A stretch of 64,000 nucleotides of DNA from Desulfolutivibrio sulfodismutans DSM 3696 (GCF_013376455.1 NZ_CP045504.1:1343501-1407500); one strand, 5' to 3'; shown: positions 23,835 to 33,204, numbered from the stretch's first letter. The notes: a model not told the origin generated them from the sequence alone. Program-made: numbers and translations.

Positions 23835-24265
23835 CAGCCCGCAGGCTCCATGCCCGGCTCCATATAGGTGGCCTTGCTCGACGCCTTTTCGGACACGGAG
23901 ACGCTTTGAAGCGTCACCTGCGGGTTGTCTGCCAGCTTCTCCCGCAGGCCCTCGAAGATATAGCGGGCCAGAAGCTCCGAGGACGGGTTGCGTTTTTGGA
24001 AAACGGCCAGCTCATTTAAGTGGCGATGGTCGAGTTCGGCCACCACCGCGCCCAGCCGGTTCTTGAGTTCCTTGAAATCCATGAGGATGTCCACCTTGGG
24101 TTCGAGCTTTTTGCCCGAAACCACGGCCTCCACGGCGAAATTGTGGCCGTGCAGATTCTCGCAGGGGCCGCCGTAGTGGCGCAGACAGTGGGCCGCCGCG
24201 AAATCCATGCTCACCGTGAGCTGGTAGAGGCCCCGCCCATGGGACGGAAACGGTGTGGCGATCAT
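23834..24265 (-). CDS. queD: 6-carboxytetrahydropterin synthase QueD
   Basis: The 143-residue product has the QueD/PTPS zinc ligands in FAAAHCLRHYGG and the catalytic Cys in CENLHGHNF, plus LDHRHLNELAVF and the terminal EKASSKATYMEP. It turns dihydroneopterin triphosphate into 6-carboxytetrahydropterin for queuosine synthesis. The ATG at 24265 lies 12 bases after the dnaE stop; the frame open to 24412 is inside dnaE and rejected. The folE2 gene that would supply its precursor is at 52459. Confidence 0.93.
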   Translation of the reverse strand: MIATPFPSHGRGLYQLTVSMDFAAAHCLRHYGGPCENLHGHNFAVEAVVSGKKLEPKVDILMDFKELKNRLGAVVAELDHRHLNELAVFQKRNPSSELLARYIFEGLREKLADNPQVTLQSVSVSEKASSKATYMEPGMEPAG

Positions 24266-24276
24266 GCGTTTTTCCC

Positions 24277-27200
24277 TCAGGCCCGGGCCGGGCCAGTTGC
24301 GTTTTCTCCGGCCCCGGCCGCGTCCCGGCAGGAGGCCTCGAACTCGTCGAGCTCCTGGCGCAGATCCGGGCAGCGGCGCACGCAAAAGGCGTCGCCGAAG
24401 CGCAGGCGGCATTCGGCCCTGGGGTAGACGATGACCAGATGCACCCGGCAGTTGCCGGGATATTTGGCCAGGATGGGGGCCAACCCGTCCAGGGGAAGCT
24501 CGCCCCCGCCGCAGGCGTCAAGCCGCACATGCACCGGGTCGGCGCTGTCGTTGGCGGTCTTGGACAGATGCTCCACGGCCGCCGCCTCGATTTTGACCAG
24601 TTTTTTGCCGTCGTCACCCCCGCCGCCCTCGTAGGTGCTGATCTTTCCGGTGATGCACAAGGGGGCGTCCACGGACAAGAGTTCCCGGGACTTCTCGAAG
24701 ACCTCGGGGAAAAAGGTGATCTCGGCCTCGCCGGTTAAGTCCTTCACCAGCCCAAAGGCCATCTTGCCGCCCTTTTTGGTCACGATTTCCTTCAGCGACA
24801 CCACCATGGCCGCCACCTTGACCTCGGTTCCCGGCGACAGGTCGGCGCACTGCACAAGCGACGGCAGGCGCATGGCCCGGATGTCGCGGATGTAGGCCAG
24901 AAGCGGATGCCCCGTGAGATAGAACCCCAGGGCCTCCTTCTCGAAGGCCATCTTCTGTTCGTGGCCCCATTCCGACAGGGTGGCCTCGGGGCAGTCGACG
25001 CCAAGGCCGGTAGTGGGCGCGGGCTTGGTCGGCATAAGCGCCATAAGCGAGAGCTGGTTGGTGGCCCGGTCGGCGGCCCGCTTCTGGCCGATGGCCACGG
25101 CCTGGTCCAGCCCCGCGAAAAGCCCGGACCGGGTGCAGCCGAAGCCGTCGCAGGCCCCGCTTTTGATCATGTATTCCAGCACCCGTTTGGTCACCTTGCG
25201 CAGGTTGACCCGGCTGGCCAGATCCAGAAGCGAGGTATAGGGGCCGTTTTTGTCGCGCTCGGCCACGATCTCGGAGATGGCCTCGCGGCCCACGTTCTTG
25301 ATCCCGGACAGGCCGTAGAGGATCTTGCCGTCCTTGACCGAAAAATCCGCCTGGCCGGCGTTGACGTCCGGCGGCAGCACCTCGCTCTCCCGCTCCCGGC
25401 AGTCGGCGATGTATTTGAGGATTTTGTCCTGGTTGTCGATGTCCGAGGTCATCAGCGCAGCCATGTAGGCCACGGGATAGTGGGCCTTCAGGTAGGCCGT
25501 ATGGTAGGAGATGAGCGCGTAGGCCGCGCTGTGGGACTTGTTGAAGCCGTATTCCGCGAACTTCTCCATGAGATCGAAGATCTCAGTGGCCTTTTTCTCG
25601 GGGATGCCGTTCTCTTTTGCCCCGTCCACGAAGCGGCTGCGCTGCTTGGCCATCTCGTCCGCGTTTTTCTTGCCCATGGCCCGGCGCAACAGGTCGCCGT
25701 CGCCCAGGCTGAAGCTGGCCAGGACCTGGGCGATCTTCATCACCTGTTCCTGGTAGACGATGACCCCGTAGGTGGGGCCAAGGGTCTCGGCCAGAAGCGG
25801 ATGGGGATATTCCACGGGCTCTTCGCCGTGCTTGCGGCGGATGAACTGCTCCACCATGCCCGACCCCAGGGGGCCCGGCCGGTACAGGGCCAGCATGGCG
25901 ATGATGTCCTCGAAGCAGGTGGGCCGAAGCATCCGCAGGTATTTGCGCATGCCCTCGCTTTCCACCTGGAAGATGCCGTCCGTGTCGCCCCGGGAGAAAA
26001 GCTCATAGGTGTCCGGATCGGTCAGGGGCAGGGTGTCCAGATCCGGCGGCTCCTCCCCGCTTTGCCGGATGATCTCCAGGGCGTCCTGGATGACGGTCAT
26101 GGTTTTAAGCCCCAGAAAGTCGAACTTGACCAGCCCCACCTTCTCCACCCGCTTCATGTCCCACTGGGTCACGATTTCGTCGTTTTTCCCTTTGTAGAGC
26201 GGGACGTATTCGTTCATGGGCTTGTCGGAAATGACCACCCCGGCGGCGTGGGTCGAGGCGTGGCGGCACAGCCCCTCCAGACGTCGCGAGACGTCGATGA
26301 GCCGGGCGATACGCGGGTCGGCGGCGGCCATCTCGCGCAGCTTGGGCTCCTGGGCCAGGGCCTTGTCGATGGTCATCTTCAGGTCTTCCGGGATGAGCTT
26401 GGCGATGCGGTCCGTCTCGCCAAAGGTCATGCCCAACGCCCGGCCCACGTCGCGCACCACGGCCTTGGCCTTCATGGTGCCGAATGTGGTGATCTGGGCC
26501 ACGGAGTCGCGGCCGTACTTCTCGGTGACGTAGCGGATGACCTCCACCCGGCGGCGTTCGCAAAAATCCACGTCGATATCCGGCATGCTGACGCGCTCGA
26601 TGTTCAGGAAGCGCTCGAACAGCAGGTCGTACGGCAGCGGGTCCAGGTTGGTGATGCGCAGCGCATAGGCCACCAGCGACCCGGCCGCCGAACCGCGCCC
26701 CGGCCCCACCGGGATGCCCTGGGCCTTGGCCCAGTTGATGAAGTCCTGCACGATGAGGAAATAGCCGGGAAAGCCCATGCGCCTTATGACGTCGAGCTCA
26801 AGCTCCAGGCGCTCCCAATATTTGTTCTCCTCCACCCCCGGCATCTTGGCCAACCGCCGCGTCAGGCCCTCGCGGGCCATGGCGGCCATGGTCTCGTCCA
26901 GATCCTTGCCCTCGGGCGGGGTGTAGGCCGGAAAATGCAGCGACTTGAGATCGAGGGACAAATTGATGCGCTCGGCGATGGCGCAGGTGTTGGCGATGGC
27001 CTCGGGCACATGGGCGAACGCGGCGGCCATCTCGTCCGGGGAGCGGTAATAGAGCTCCTTGGTGGTGAAGCGCATGCGCTTTTCGTCGTCCACGCAGGCC
27101 GCCGTCTGGATGCACAATAAAATATCGTGGGCCTCGGCGTCCGAGGCGCGCAGGTAGTGGCAGTCGTTGGTGGCCACCAGCGGCAGCTTGGTCTCGTGCG

Positions 27201-27780
27201 AAAGCTCAATGAGCATGTCGTTGACCTTGGCCTGCTCGGGCAGATCGTTGGCCTGAAGCTCAAGATAAAAGCGATCCGGAAAAAGCGCCGCATACTGCCG
27301 GGCCTGCTCCCGGGCCGCGTCCATGCCCTCGCGAAGGAAGGCCTGGTTGATCTCGCCCTTGAGGCAGGCCGAAAGCGCAATAAGCCCCTCGGAATGGGCG
27401 GCCAAAACGGCCTTGTCCACCCGGGGCTTGTAGTGGAAGCCCTCGAAATAGCCCATGGTCACGAGCTTAAGGAGGTTGCGGAAGCCGACGTCGTTTTGGG
27501 CCAGGAGGATCAGGTGCCACCCGGCGTCGCGGGGGGAGCGGGCGTCCTTTTTGGCCATGCGCTCCTTGGCCACGTAGACCTCGCAGCCCACGATGGGCTT
27601 GAGCTCGGCCTTTTTGGCGGCCTCGTAAAAGACCAGCCCGCCGTGCATGTTGCCGTGGTCGGTGATGGCTGCGGCCGGACAGCCGAAGTCCTTGGCCGTC
27701 TTGACCAGGTCGCCGATGCGGATGGCCCCGTCAAGGAGGCTGTATTCCGTGTGGCAATGCAGATGGACGAAATCGGCCAT
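24277..27780 (-). CDS. dnaE: DNA polymerase III alpha subunit
   Basis: The 1167-residue replicative polymerase has the PHP domain at the N-terminus (VHLHCHTEYSLLDGAIRIGD), the palm with catalytic aspartates in MPDIDVDFCERRR near residue 400, the finger motifs and a C-terminal OB-fold (VKVAAMVVSLKEIVTKKGGK). Length is normal for DnaE1. ATG 27780 is chosen over a TTG four codons upstream. It is followed closely by queD and dtd, and a 7-bp inverted repeat ACTGCCA/TGGCAGT lies in the AT-rich leader near 27910-27945. Confidence 0.97.
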   Translation of the reverse strand: MADFVHLHCHTEYSLLDGAIRIGDLVKTAKDFGCPAAAITDHGNMHGGLVFYEAAKKAELKPIVGCEVYVAKERMAKKDARSPRDAGWHLILLAQNDVGFRNLLKLVTMGYFEGFHYKPRVDKAVLAAHSEGLIALSACLKGEINQAFLREGMDAAREQARQYAALFPDRFYLELQANDLPEQAKVNDMLIELSHETKLPLVATNDCHYLRASDAEAHDILLCIQTAACVDDEKRMRFTTKELYYRSPDEMAAAFAHVPEAIANTCAIAERINLSLDLKSLHFPAYTPPEGKDLDETMAAMAREGLTRRLAKMPGVEENKYWERLELELDVIRRMGFPGYFLIVQDFINWAKAQGIPVGPGRGSAAGSLVAYALRITNLDPLPYDLLFERFLNIERVSMPDIDVDFCERRRVEVIRYVTEKYGRDSVAQITTFGTMKAKAVVRDVGRALGMTFGETDRIAKLIPEDLKMTIDKALAQEPKLREMAAADPRIARLIDVSRRLEGLCRHASTHAAGVVISDKPMNEYVPLYKGKNDEIVTQWDMKRVEKVGLVKFDFLGLKTMTVIQDALEIIRQSGEEPPDLDTLPLTDPDTYELFSRGDTDGIFQVESEGMRKYLRMLRPTCFEDIIAMLALYRPGPLGSGMVEQFIRRKHGEEPVEYPHPLLAETLGPTYGVIVYQEQVMKIAQVLASFSLGDGDLLRRAMGKKNADEMAKQRSRFVDGAKENGIPEKKATEIFDLMEKFAEYGFNKSHSAAYALISYHTAYLKAHYPVAYMAALMTSDIDNQDKILKYIADCRERESEVLPPDVNAGQADFSVKDGKILYGLSGIKNVGREAISEIVAERDKNGPYTSLLDLASRVNLRKVTKRVLEYMIKSGACDGFGCTRSGLFAGLDQAVAIGQKRAADRATNQLSLMALMPTKPAPTTGLGVDCPEATLSEWGHEQKMAFEKEALGFYLTGHPLLAYIRDIRAMRLPSLVQCADLSPGTEVKVAAMVVSLKEIVTKKGGKMAFGLVKDLTGEAEITFFPEVFEKSRELLSVDAPLCITGKISTYEGGGGDDGKKLVKIEAAAVEHLSKTANDSADPVHVRLDACGGGELPLDGLAPILAKYPGNCRVHLVIVYPRAECRLRFGDAFCVRRCPDLRQELDEFEASCRDAAGAGENATGPARA

Positions 27781-28047
27781 ATGGGGGAACAACCTGATGG
27801 GAAAGGTTTTTTTGAAAACGGCGCGCTCGCCGTGACCGGTATCGGGAAAACATAGCCCATTTCATCCGGGAAGGGAACGGGCCGGGGCGCCGACGGTGCC
27901 AGGCGAATACTGCCACTGTACAATATTTCTAATTATTATGGCAGTTATATATGCCTTTACAACGAACGACCATGCAGTATTTTCGTGCTATGCATTCTTA
28001 CCGCCAAGACAGACTGCACTTGCTGAATAATTCAAAAATCAATAGTC

Positions 28048-28761
28048 TCAAACGACACGAGTAGTGACCCATCCCCCAAACAAATATGTCTGATAGAATC
28101 GTATTGGAGTTGCAAAACCTGCTTCAGCTAACATCAAGATCAACTCTTTTTCTGTGATGAAATCCACGTCACTATAGACATGGTTACGGTCGCGTATCAA
28201 CTCTTCATCAGATACACCATGCAACGCATAGGATCGTAACCACACATCCATCAGTGTCGCAAATTCCGGAGAAGTCTTATCCCCAAAAAGATCGGCGAAA
28301 ACGAGTACGCCGCCAATCTTCAAATTCGCTGAGATCGACCTAAAATAGGAAAGCTTTCCTTCTCTACATTTTATGAAGTGAGAGACAAAGATAGACGACG
28401 CTGCATCACACGGTGTAGATAATTTACAATCCTGCAAACGACCATTAAAAAATGTAACTCTCTCATTCAAACGAGCTTCGGCCGCATTATCTTGGCAAGC
28501 GTTTATCATATTTGATGAACTATCTACCGCTACAAATCTCCAAGATGGAAACATCTTTCCAAGCGACATGATTTCAGCACCTGTCCCAGCTCCAGAAGAA
28601 AGAAAGAGAGCATCCTTGGGCAACCCTTGAAACCAGGGAAGAATCATCCGATGCAGGGCATCATAACTAGGACAGAACATCCGAATCCTGCGATCATATT
28701 TTTCCGAAAGACTTTTATCAAAATGTCGTTCTACATTAAACTCACCATTCAATTTTGTCAT
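28048..28761 (-). CDS. Class I SAM-dependent methyltransferase, AT-rich orphan
   Basis: The 237-residue product from ATG 28761 shows the SAM-binding Rossmann motif DALFLSSGAGTGAEIMSLGK, the acidic end of strand 2 RFVAVDSSSNMINAC and a later GGVLVFADLFGDK. The substrate is unknown; UbiE/small-molecule enzymes are the closest type. The gene is clearly AT-rich compared with dnaE beside it and lies alone between two GC-rich blocks, so recent acquisition is likely. The frame extends to 28803 with other possible starts. Confidence 0.75.
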   Translation of the reverse strand: MTKLNGEFNVERHFDKSLSEKYDRRIRMFCPSYDALHRMILPWFQGLPKDALFLSSGAGTGAEIMSLGKMFPSWRFVAVDSSSNMINACQDNAAEARLNERVTFFNGRLQDCKLSTPCDAASSIFVSHFIKCREGKLSYFRSISANLKIGGVLVFADLFGDKTSPEFATLMDVWLRSYALHGVSDEELIRDRNHVYSDVDFITEKELILMLAEAGFATPIRFYQTYLFGGWVTTRVV

Positions 28762-29001
28762 AACATATCCAAATATAAACGGAGTTTGCATTCTACATTG
28801 CACTATAAACTTATGTAAATTTAAAAATGCAACGACATAGCATCAATCTCTCCTCAAAATACGCAACTATCCGCAAGCAATACCTGAACGTCTCAGCATG
28901 GCACAGCCTCTCTCCTCCGCAAAACATAACTCGCGTTTCCGTGGCCAAAACCGAGGGAATGCCAAAAACTGCCCTGCATGCGCTTGCGTGCCACGGAGCG
29001 C

Positions 29002-29460
29002 CTAGGCTGCCGCCTCCCAGCGCTGCAACTCCACCATGTTGCCCTCGGGGTCGCGGGCGTAGACGCAAAAAAGCCGCCCCACTCCGGGGATGTCGCGGTC
29101 AATGGACTCGCCCACCAGGCTTCCGCCGTGGGACAGGAAGGCCTGGGTCACGGCCGCCACGTCGTCAACGGCAAAGGCCAGATGCGCCAGCCCCGGGGTG
29201 TTGGGGGCCATGACGGGGCCTTGCGGCATGTCGTCGTAGGAGAAAATTTCAAGCGTCGGGCCGGACTCGCCATGCCCGGGCAGGCGAAGGTGCATGCCGC
29301 GCAAACGGCTGCCGGAAAGCCCGGTCAGGGCGTCCAGCCACGCCCCGGACAGGTCGCGCTCGGGCGGCACGGGCGTGCAGCCGAGCACCTGTTCATAAAA
29401 GCTGGCCAGCCTGCGCCAGTCCTTGGCGATGATGTTGGTGTGGGCGTAGCGGACGGGCAT
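29002..29460 (-). CDS. VOC/glyoxalase-like protein, copy 1
   Basis: The 152-residue protein has the vicinal-oxygen-chelate fold signatures: RYAHTNIIAKDWRRLASFYE at the start, the HLRLPGHGESGPTLEIF metal-site strand and PGLAHLAFAVDDV, RDPEGNMVELQRWE at the end. Metal ligands would be the first His, a central His and the terminal Glu. Substrate unknown. It is a paralogue of 30809-31258, on the other side of ppa. Confidence 0.88.
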   Translation of the reverse strand: MPVRYAHTNIIAKDWRRLASFYEQVLGCTPVPPERDLSGAWLDALTGLSGSRLRGMHLRLPGHGESGPTLEIFSYDDMPQGPVMAPNTPGLAHLAFAVDDVAAVTQAFLSHGGSLVGESIDRDIPGVGRLFCVYARDPEGNMVELQRWEAAA

Positions 29461-29816
29461 GGGGCGCTCCTTGTGTTGGGAGCGCAGGATGCGCCGAACG
29501 GATGGCGGGAGTCAAGGCGAAGGGGCGAGGGCGCGTTGCAAGGCGAAGCGGCGACCCGGACAGACAAATATCGCAGGCTTCAGCATTCCGTGGTCCTCAT
29601 GTGCGGAGAGATCATTTTCCTTCCATCGCCCTCCCCCTTCGCGTCCGCCCCCCGGCGGCACGAAACACCGCCGCATCGGGAGGCCGCCCGCCCTGGCCCA
29701 TGCTTTCGACGGCGGGCTGGCGTAATGATGTTGTGTCACAGCCAGGACCGGGCAGAACGGACCACGTCCGGCCCATGAACGGTCAGCATTCCGAGCAGCA
29801 GCCCGGCACGCCACGC
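29461..29816. other. Intergenic stretch, no gene seen
   Basis: Between the first VOC gene and the ppa terminator I find only shadow frames with biased composition. No hairpin or repeat beyond the terminator at its right edge stands out. Confidence 0.5.
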
Positions 29817-29873
29817 AAAAGGCGTCTCCCCGGGGCGGGACGAACGGATCGCCCGACCGGGAAGACGCCTTTA
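29817..29873 (-). terminator. Intrinsic terminator of ppa
   Basis: A long stem (AAAGGCGTCT paired with AGACGCCTTT, continuing CCCGG/CCGGG) lies 36 bases after the ppa stop, followed on the minus strand by TTTTGCG. Confidence 0.8.
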
Positions 29874-29908
29874 TCTTCATGCCGCTTTACGCCAACAAAC
29901 CGGAAACG

Positions 29909-30436
29909 CTAGACGCTCTTTTTCCAGCGTTCGATGCATTCCTCAATCACCTTGTGCGCCTTTTCCGCGTCGCCAAAGCCCTGGACCTTGGTCGTGCCCG
30001 GCTTTTTGAGATCCTTGTAGTGCGAAAAATGGTGCTCGATCTTTCGTTTCCACTGCTCGCCAAGATCGGCCAGCGAGGCGATGCGGTTTCCCGTGTTCCG
30101 GTCATCGGCCGGAACGCAGATGACCTTGTGGTCCATTTCCTTGTCGTCCTCGAATTCCAGCACGCCGAGAACCCTGGCCTGCGCCGCAACCCCCACGGGC
30201 ATGGGTTCGTCGGTGATGAAAAGCACATCCAGCTCGTCCCCGTCGTCGTCCAGGGTCGCCGGAATAAAGCCGTAGTTCACGGGCTTGGCGAAGATCGCCG
30301 GTTCAACCCTGTCGAGCACCATGATTTTTCTTTTTCGATCATACTCGACCTTGTGGGCCGACCCCATGGGGATCTCGATCACGACATTGATGATTGTGTC
30401 CTTGGCATACGGGGTCAAAATGGCGTTGTAGTCCAT
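29909..30436 (-). CDS. ppa: Inorganic pyrophosphatase (family I)
   Basis: The 175-residue enzyme hydrolyses pyrophosphate. Family I motifs are NVVIEIPMGSAHKVEYDRKR, KPVNYGFIPATLDDDGDELD with the metal-binding aspartates, and VPADDRNTGNRIAS. The start is ATG 30436, with AAGGAG upstream; GTG 30442 is inside the RBS spacing. In sulfate reducers pyrophosphatase pulls sulfate activation by removing the PPi made by ATP sulfurylase, which fits the inferred host. Confidence 0.96.
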   Translation of the reverse strand: MDYNAILTPYAKDTIINVVIEIPMGSAHKVEYDRKRKIMVLDRVEPAIFAKPVNYGFIPATLDDDGDELDVLFITDEPMPVGVAAQARVLGVLEFEDDKEMDHKVICVPADDRNTGNRIASLADLGEQWKRKIEHHFSHYKDLKKPGTTKVQGFGDAEKAHKVIEECIERWKKSV

Positions 30437-30657
30437 GGTCACTCCTTCAGATCGGTAACGTGTTGATTTTCATATTGATACGATCATTCCGCCCGTGCTG
30501 TTCCCAGTATATTGATTATGAACTTCAGAATCAATACCAATTATTATTCGCGATCCATTTCGCCGCTACGGAGCGGCCGGGCGGCCTACGCCTCAAAACG
30601 ACGGCCTCCGCAGCCGCGCTCTACCGCCGCAGCACGTTGCGACTGCCGACGCGGCGC
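30437..30657. other. Leader of ppa, no gene seen
   Basis: An AT-rich stretch at 30450-30560 upstream of ppa probably holds its promoter; the rest has only shadow frames. No riboswitch-like structure was recognised. Confidence 0.45.
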
Positions 30658-30709
30658 AAAAAAAACGGAACCGGGCGCATGCCGTCGGGATATCCCGTGA
30701 CATGCGCCC
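30658..30709 (-). terminator. Intrinsic terminator of the second VOC gene
   Basis: A perfect 9-bp stem GGGCGCATG/CATGCGCCC encloses the inner palindrome CGGGATATCCCG; on the minus strand it is followed by GGTTCCG and eight T residues. Confidence 0.75.
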
Positions 30710-30808
30710 GCGCATCACCGTCGTGTGATCCGCGCCGCGCGGTCTCACGCCAGAAAAATCCTCGAGTGCATCCGAATACAAATCCTCGCCCGGCTCACCG
30801 GACGCCCG

Positions 30809-31258
30809 CTAGTCCCAGCGCATCAGCTCCACGATGTTGCCCTCGGGGTCGCGGGCGTAGGCTGCCGACAACCGCCCCACGCCGGGAACCTCTTTCACGA
30901 TGGATTTTCCCACAAGGCTGCCGCCGTTGGCCACAAAGGCCTTGACCGCCGCCTCTACATCGTCCACGGCAAAGGCCAGATGGGCCATTCCCGGGGTGTT
31001 GGCATGCATGACCGGGCCTTCGGGCATGTCCTCGTAGGTCAGGATTTCAAGCATCGGGCCGGAGTCGCCGTGGCCGGGCATGCGCAGATTGACGCCGTGC
31101 AGGCTGCATCCGGACAGGCCGACCAGGTCGTCGAGCCAGTCTCCGGAAAGGACGAGTTCGGGGGCCAAGGGCGTACAGCCCAGTGCAATTTCATAGAACC
31201 GGGCCAGGGCTTTCCAGTCTTTGGCGACAATGTTCGTGTGAGCGAACTGGGTAGGCAT
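30809..31258 (-). CDS. VOC/glyoxalase-like protein, copy 2
   Basis: The 149-residue paralogue of 29002-29460 has the same landmarks: FAHTNIVAKDWKALARFYEI, NLRMPGHGDSGPMLEILTYE, PGMAHLAFAVDDVEAAVKAF and RDPEGNIVELMRWD. About half the residues are shared. It has its own terminator and its promoter region lies between it and the divergent DinB gene. Substrate unknown. Confidence 0.88.
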   Translation of the reverse strand: MPTQFAHTNIVAKDWKALARFYEIALGCTPLAPELVLSGDWLDDLVGLSGCSLHGVNLRMPGHGDSGPMLEILTYEDMPEGPVMHANTPGMAHLAFAVDDVEAAVKAFVANGGSLVGKSIVKEVPGVGRLSAAYARDPEGNIVELMRWD

Positions 31259-31382
31259 GACGTACTCCTTTTGTTTGGAGGAAAATGCACCCCATGGGAA
31301 GATGCGTCAATATGCCAATCGCAGAAAACGACGTGCCACGGCCCCGGCATCCATCCTCTTTCACAGCATCAGGAGGCGCGAC

Positions 31383-31898
31383 ATGAAGAACCTTTTCGTC
31401 ACCCTGGCCGGGTACAACGCCTGGGCCAACTTTCTTCTCTTCGAGCATCTTTCCGGGCTGTCGGCCGAGGACTTCGCCGCGCCCCGGCCCGTGAATTTCG
31501 GCTCCCTGGCGGGCATCGCCAACCATGTGCTTTTGGCCGACCGGGCGTGGCTGTCCCGTTTTACCGGATCAGGAGGCAGCCCCACAGCCATCGACACCAT
31601 CCCCTATCCCGGGTTTGCGGACCTGCTCGCCGCGCGCCGGGCCGAGGACGCCCGCATCGTGGCCTTCGCCAAGGAGCTGGACCCGGCCCGGCTGAAGGGC
31701 ATCCTGCACTACCATACCATGGACGGCCGCCCCATGGCCCTGCCCATGGCGGCCATGGTGGCGCACTTTTTCAATCACCAGACGCACCACCGGGGCCAGA
31801 TGCACGCTATTCTTTCCGAATGCGGCGTCCGGCCCCGGGATATCGATCTGGTGTTTTATCAGCGGCAACTGTCGGAAATGAAAGAAGCGGAAGGATGA
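31383..31898 (+). CDS. DinB family metal-binding protein
   Basis: The 171-residue protein starts MKNLFVTLAGYNAWANFLLF with AGGAGG seven bases upstream. DinB-fold metal ligands are visible: His in ANHVLLADRAW and two in FNHQTHHRGQMHAIL. DinB/YfiT-like proteins are four-helix metalloproteins, often thiol-dependent enzymes or detoxification factors; the substrate cannot be read here. It diverges from the second VOC gene and stands alone on this strand. Confidence 0.88.
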   Translation: MKNLFVTLAGYNAWANFLLFEHLSGLSAEDFAAPRPVNFGSLAGIANHVLLADRAWLSRFTGSGGSPTAIDTIPYPGFADLLAARRAEDARIVAFAKELDPARLKGILHYHTMDGRPMALPMAAMVAHFFNHQTHHRGQMHAILSECGVRPRDIDLVFYQRQLSEMKEAEG

Positions 31899-31949
31899 TC
31901 GCGGCGCGGCCGGGCCGCCGCAACGCGGCCCGGAGGGTCGATGTGGCGG

Positions 31950-32162
31950 TTACGGCCTGGGGGATTCTTTCGTCGCGGGCAGGACCAGCCTCGCCCGGGT
32001 CCAGTCCGGCAGCATGGCGGCCTCGTCCTCATCGTCCGCCACCAGCCGCTCCACATCGGCGTCCGTGGTCGCGTCGAGTCGATGCAGGTCGGTGCGGCTT
32101 TCGGCGCGCCTGGCGCGAAGCTCCTCAGCCGTGTAGTTGGCGGTTCGCCTGACGTTTTTCAT
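31950..32162 (-). CDS. Orphan, truncated BrnA-like antitoxin
   Basis: The 70-residue protein reads MKNVRRTANYTAEELRARRA, ESRTDLHRLDATTDADVERL and then DEAAMLPDWTRARLVLPATK. This matches the N-terminal part of BrnA antitoxins. The usual continuation (a ribbon-helix-helix segment starting near VSLRLD) is absent because the frame stops right after PATKESPRP. No brnT toxin lies upstream; hypE ends 20 bases before. It is probably a remnant or a solitary regulator. Confidence 0.55.
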   Translation of the reverse strand: MKNVRRTANYTAEELRARRAESRTDLHRLDATTDADVERLVADDEDEAAMLPDWTRARLVLPATKESPRP

Positions 32163-32181
32163 GGCCCCTCCGCGTGAACGC

Positions 32182-33186
32182 TCAACAAATCCTCGGCAAC
32201 TGCTCCCCTTCGAGCATACCGAGGAGCCGCTGCCCGCCGAGGGGCGTGGTCATCACCACCTTGCCCGGATAGTCGGCCCGCACCTCGCCGATGCGGCAGG
32301 CCCCGCGCCCCAGCGCGTCGGCCCGCATCACCGCCAGGGCCGCCTCGGCGTCGGCCTCGGGCACGATGCAGATGAATTTGCCTTCGTTGGCCAGATACAG
32401 CGGGTCAAGCCCCAAGACGGCGCAGCCCCCGGCCACGGCCGGGTCCACGGGAATGCGCGACTCCTCGATAAAGCACCCCACGCCCGACTGCCCGGCAATC
32501 TCATTGAGCGTCGTGGCCAGCCCGCCGCGCGTCGGGTCGCGAAGCACATGCACGTCCGGCACGGCGTCCAGCACCTTGCCCACCAGAAAATTGAGCGAGG
32601 CGCAGTCGCTGACCACCGGCGACTCAAAGGACAATCCCTGCCGCGTGGACAAAATCGCCAGCCCATGGTCGCCCATGCTGCCGGTCAAAAGTATCGCGTC
32701 TCCTGGCGCGGCCCGGCGCCCGCTCGGGGCCGGGCTGACCCGCACCGTTCCAATGCCCGTGGTATTGATGAATATTTTGTCCGCCGCGCCGCGCGGCACG
32801 ACCTTGGTGTCCCCGGCCACGATGCGCACCCCGGCCTCACGCGCGGCGCGGCCCATGGAGACCACGACCCGCTCCAGGTCGCCCAGGTCCAGGCCCTCTT
32901 CCAGAACAAACCCGCAGGTCAGAAAAAGCGGCGTGGCCCCGAGCATGGACACATCGTTCACCGTTCCGTGCACGGACAACGCCCCGATGTCACCGCCCGG
33001 AAAAAAGATCGGGTCCACGGTGAACGTGTCCGTGCTCACCGCCAGCGGCCCGGAAATGTCCAAATATGCCGCGTCGTCCATGACGCGTAAAATCTCGTTG
33101 TCGAAATGCCGCATGAACATCTCGGCGACCAGACGCTGCGACGCCTTGCCGCCGCTGCCGTGATCCAAAAGAAGTCGTCCTGACAT
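32182..33186 (-). CDS. hypE: Hydrogenase maturation protein HypE
   Basis: The 334-residue protein has the PurM-like fold: LLLDHGSGGKASQRLVAEMF, DDAAYLDISGPLAVSTDTFT, GDIGALSVHGTVNDVSMLGA and the ATP-binding DPTRGGLATTLNEIAGQSG. The C-terminus ends LPRIC; the terminal Cys receives the carbamoyl group from HypF and is dehydrated to thiocyanate, the source of the CN ligands of [NiFe] hydrogenase. It is downstream of hypC-hypD but separated by 210 bases with large palindromes. Confidence 0.97.
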   Translation of the reverse strand: MSGRLLLDHGSGGKASQRLVAEMFMRHFDNEILRVMDDAAYLDISGPLAVSTDTFTVDPIFFPGGDIGALSVHGTVNDVSMLGATPLFLTCGFVLEEGLDLGDLERVVVSMGRAAREAGVRIVAGDTKVVPRGAADKIFINTTGIGTVRVSPAPSGRRAAPGDAILLTGSMGDHGLAILSTRQGLSFESPVVSDCASLNFLVGKVLDAVPDVHVLRDPTRGGLATTLNEIAGQSGVGCFIEESRIPVDPAVAGGCAVLGLDPLYLANEGKFICIVPEADAEAALAVMRADALGRGACRIGEVRADYPGKVVMTTPLGGQRLLGMLEGEQLPRIC

Positions 33187-33204
33187 AGTGTGCGCCTCCG
33201 GCGG

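Noticed and set aside
24907-27120. 737-aa plus-strand ORF opposite dnaE
   Set aside because: Purely antisense to the polymerase gene; length follows from GC-rich codon bias.
29512-29880. 122-aa minus-strand ORF between the VOC gene and ppa
   Set aside because: It reads through the ppa terminator, has no RBS and shows low-complexity shadow composition.
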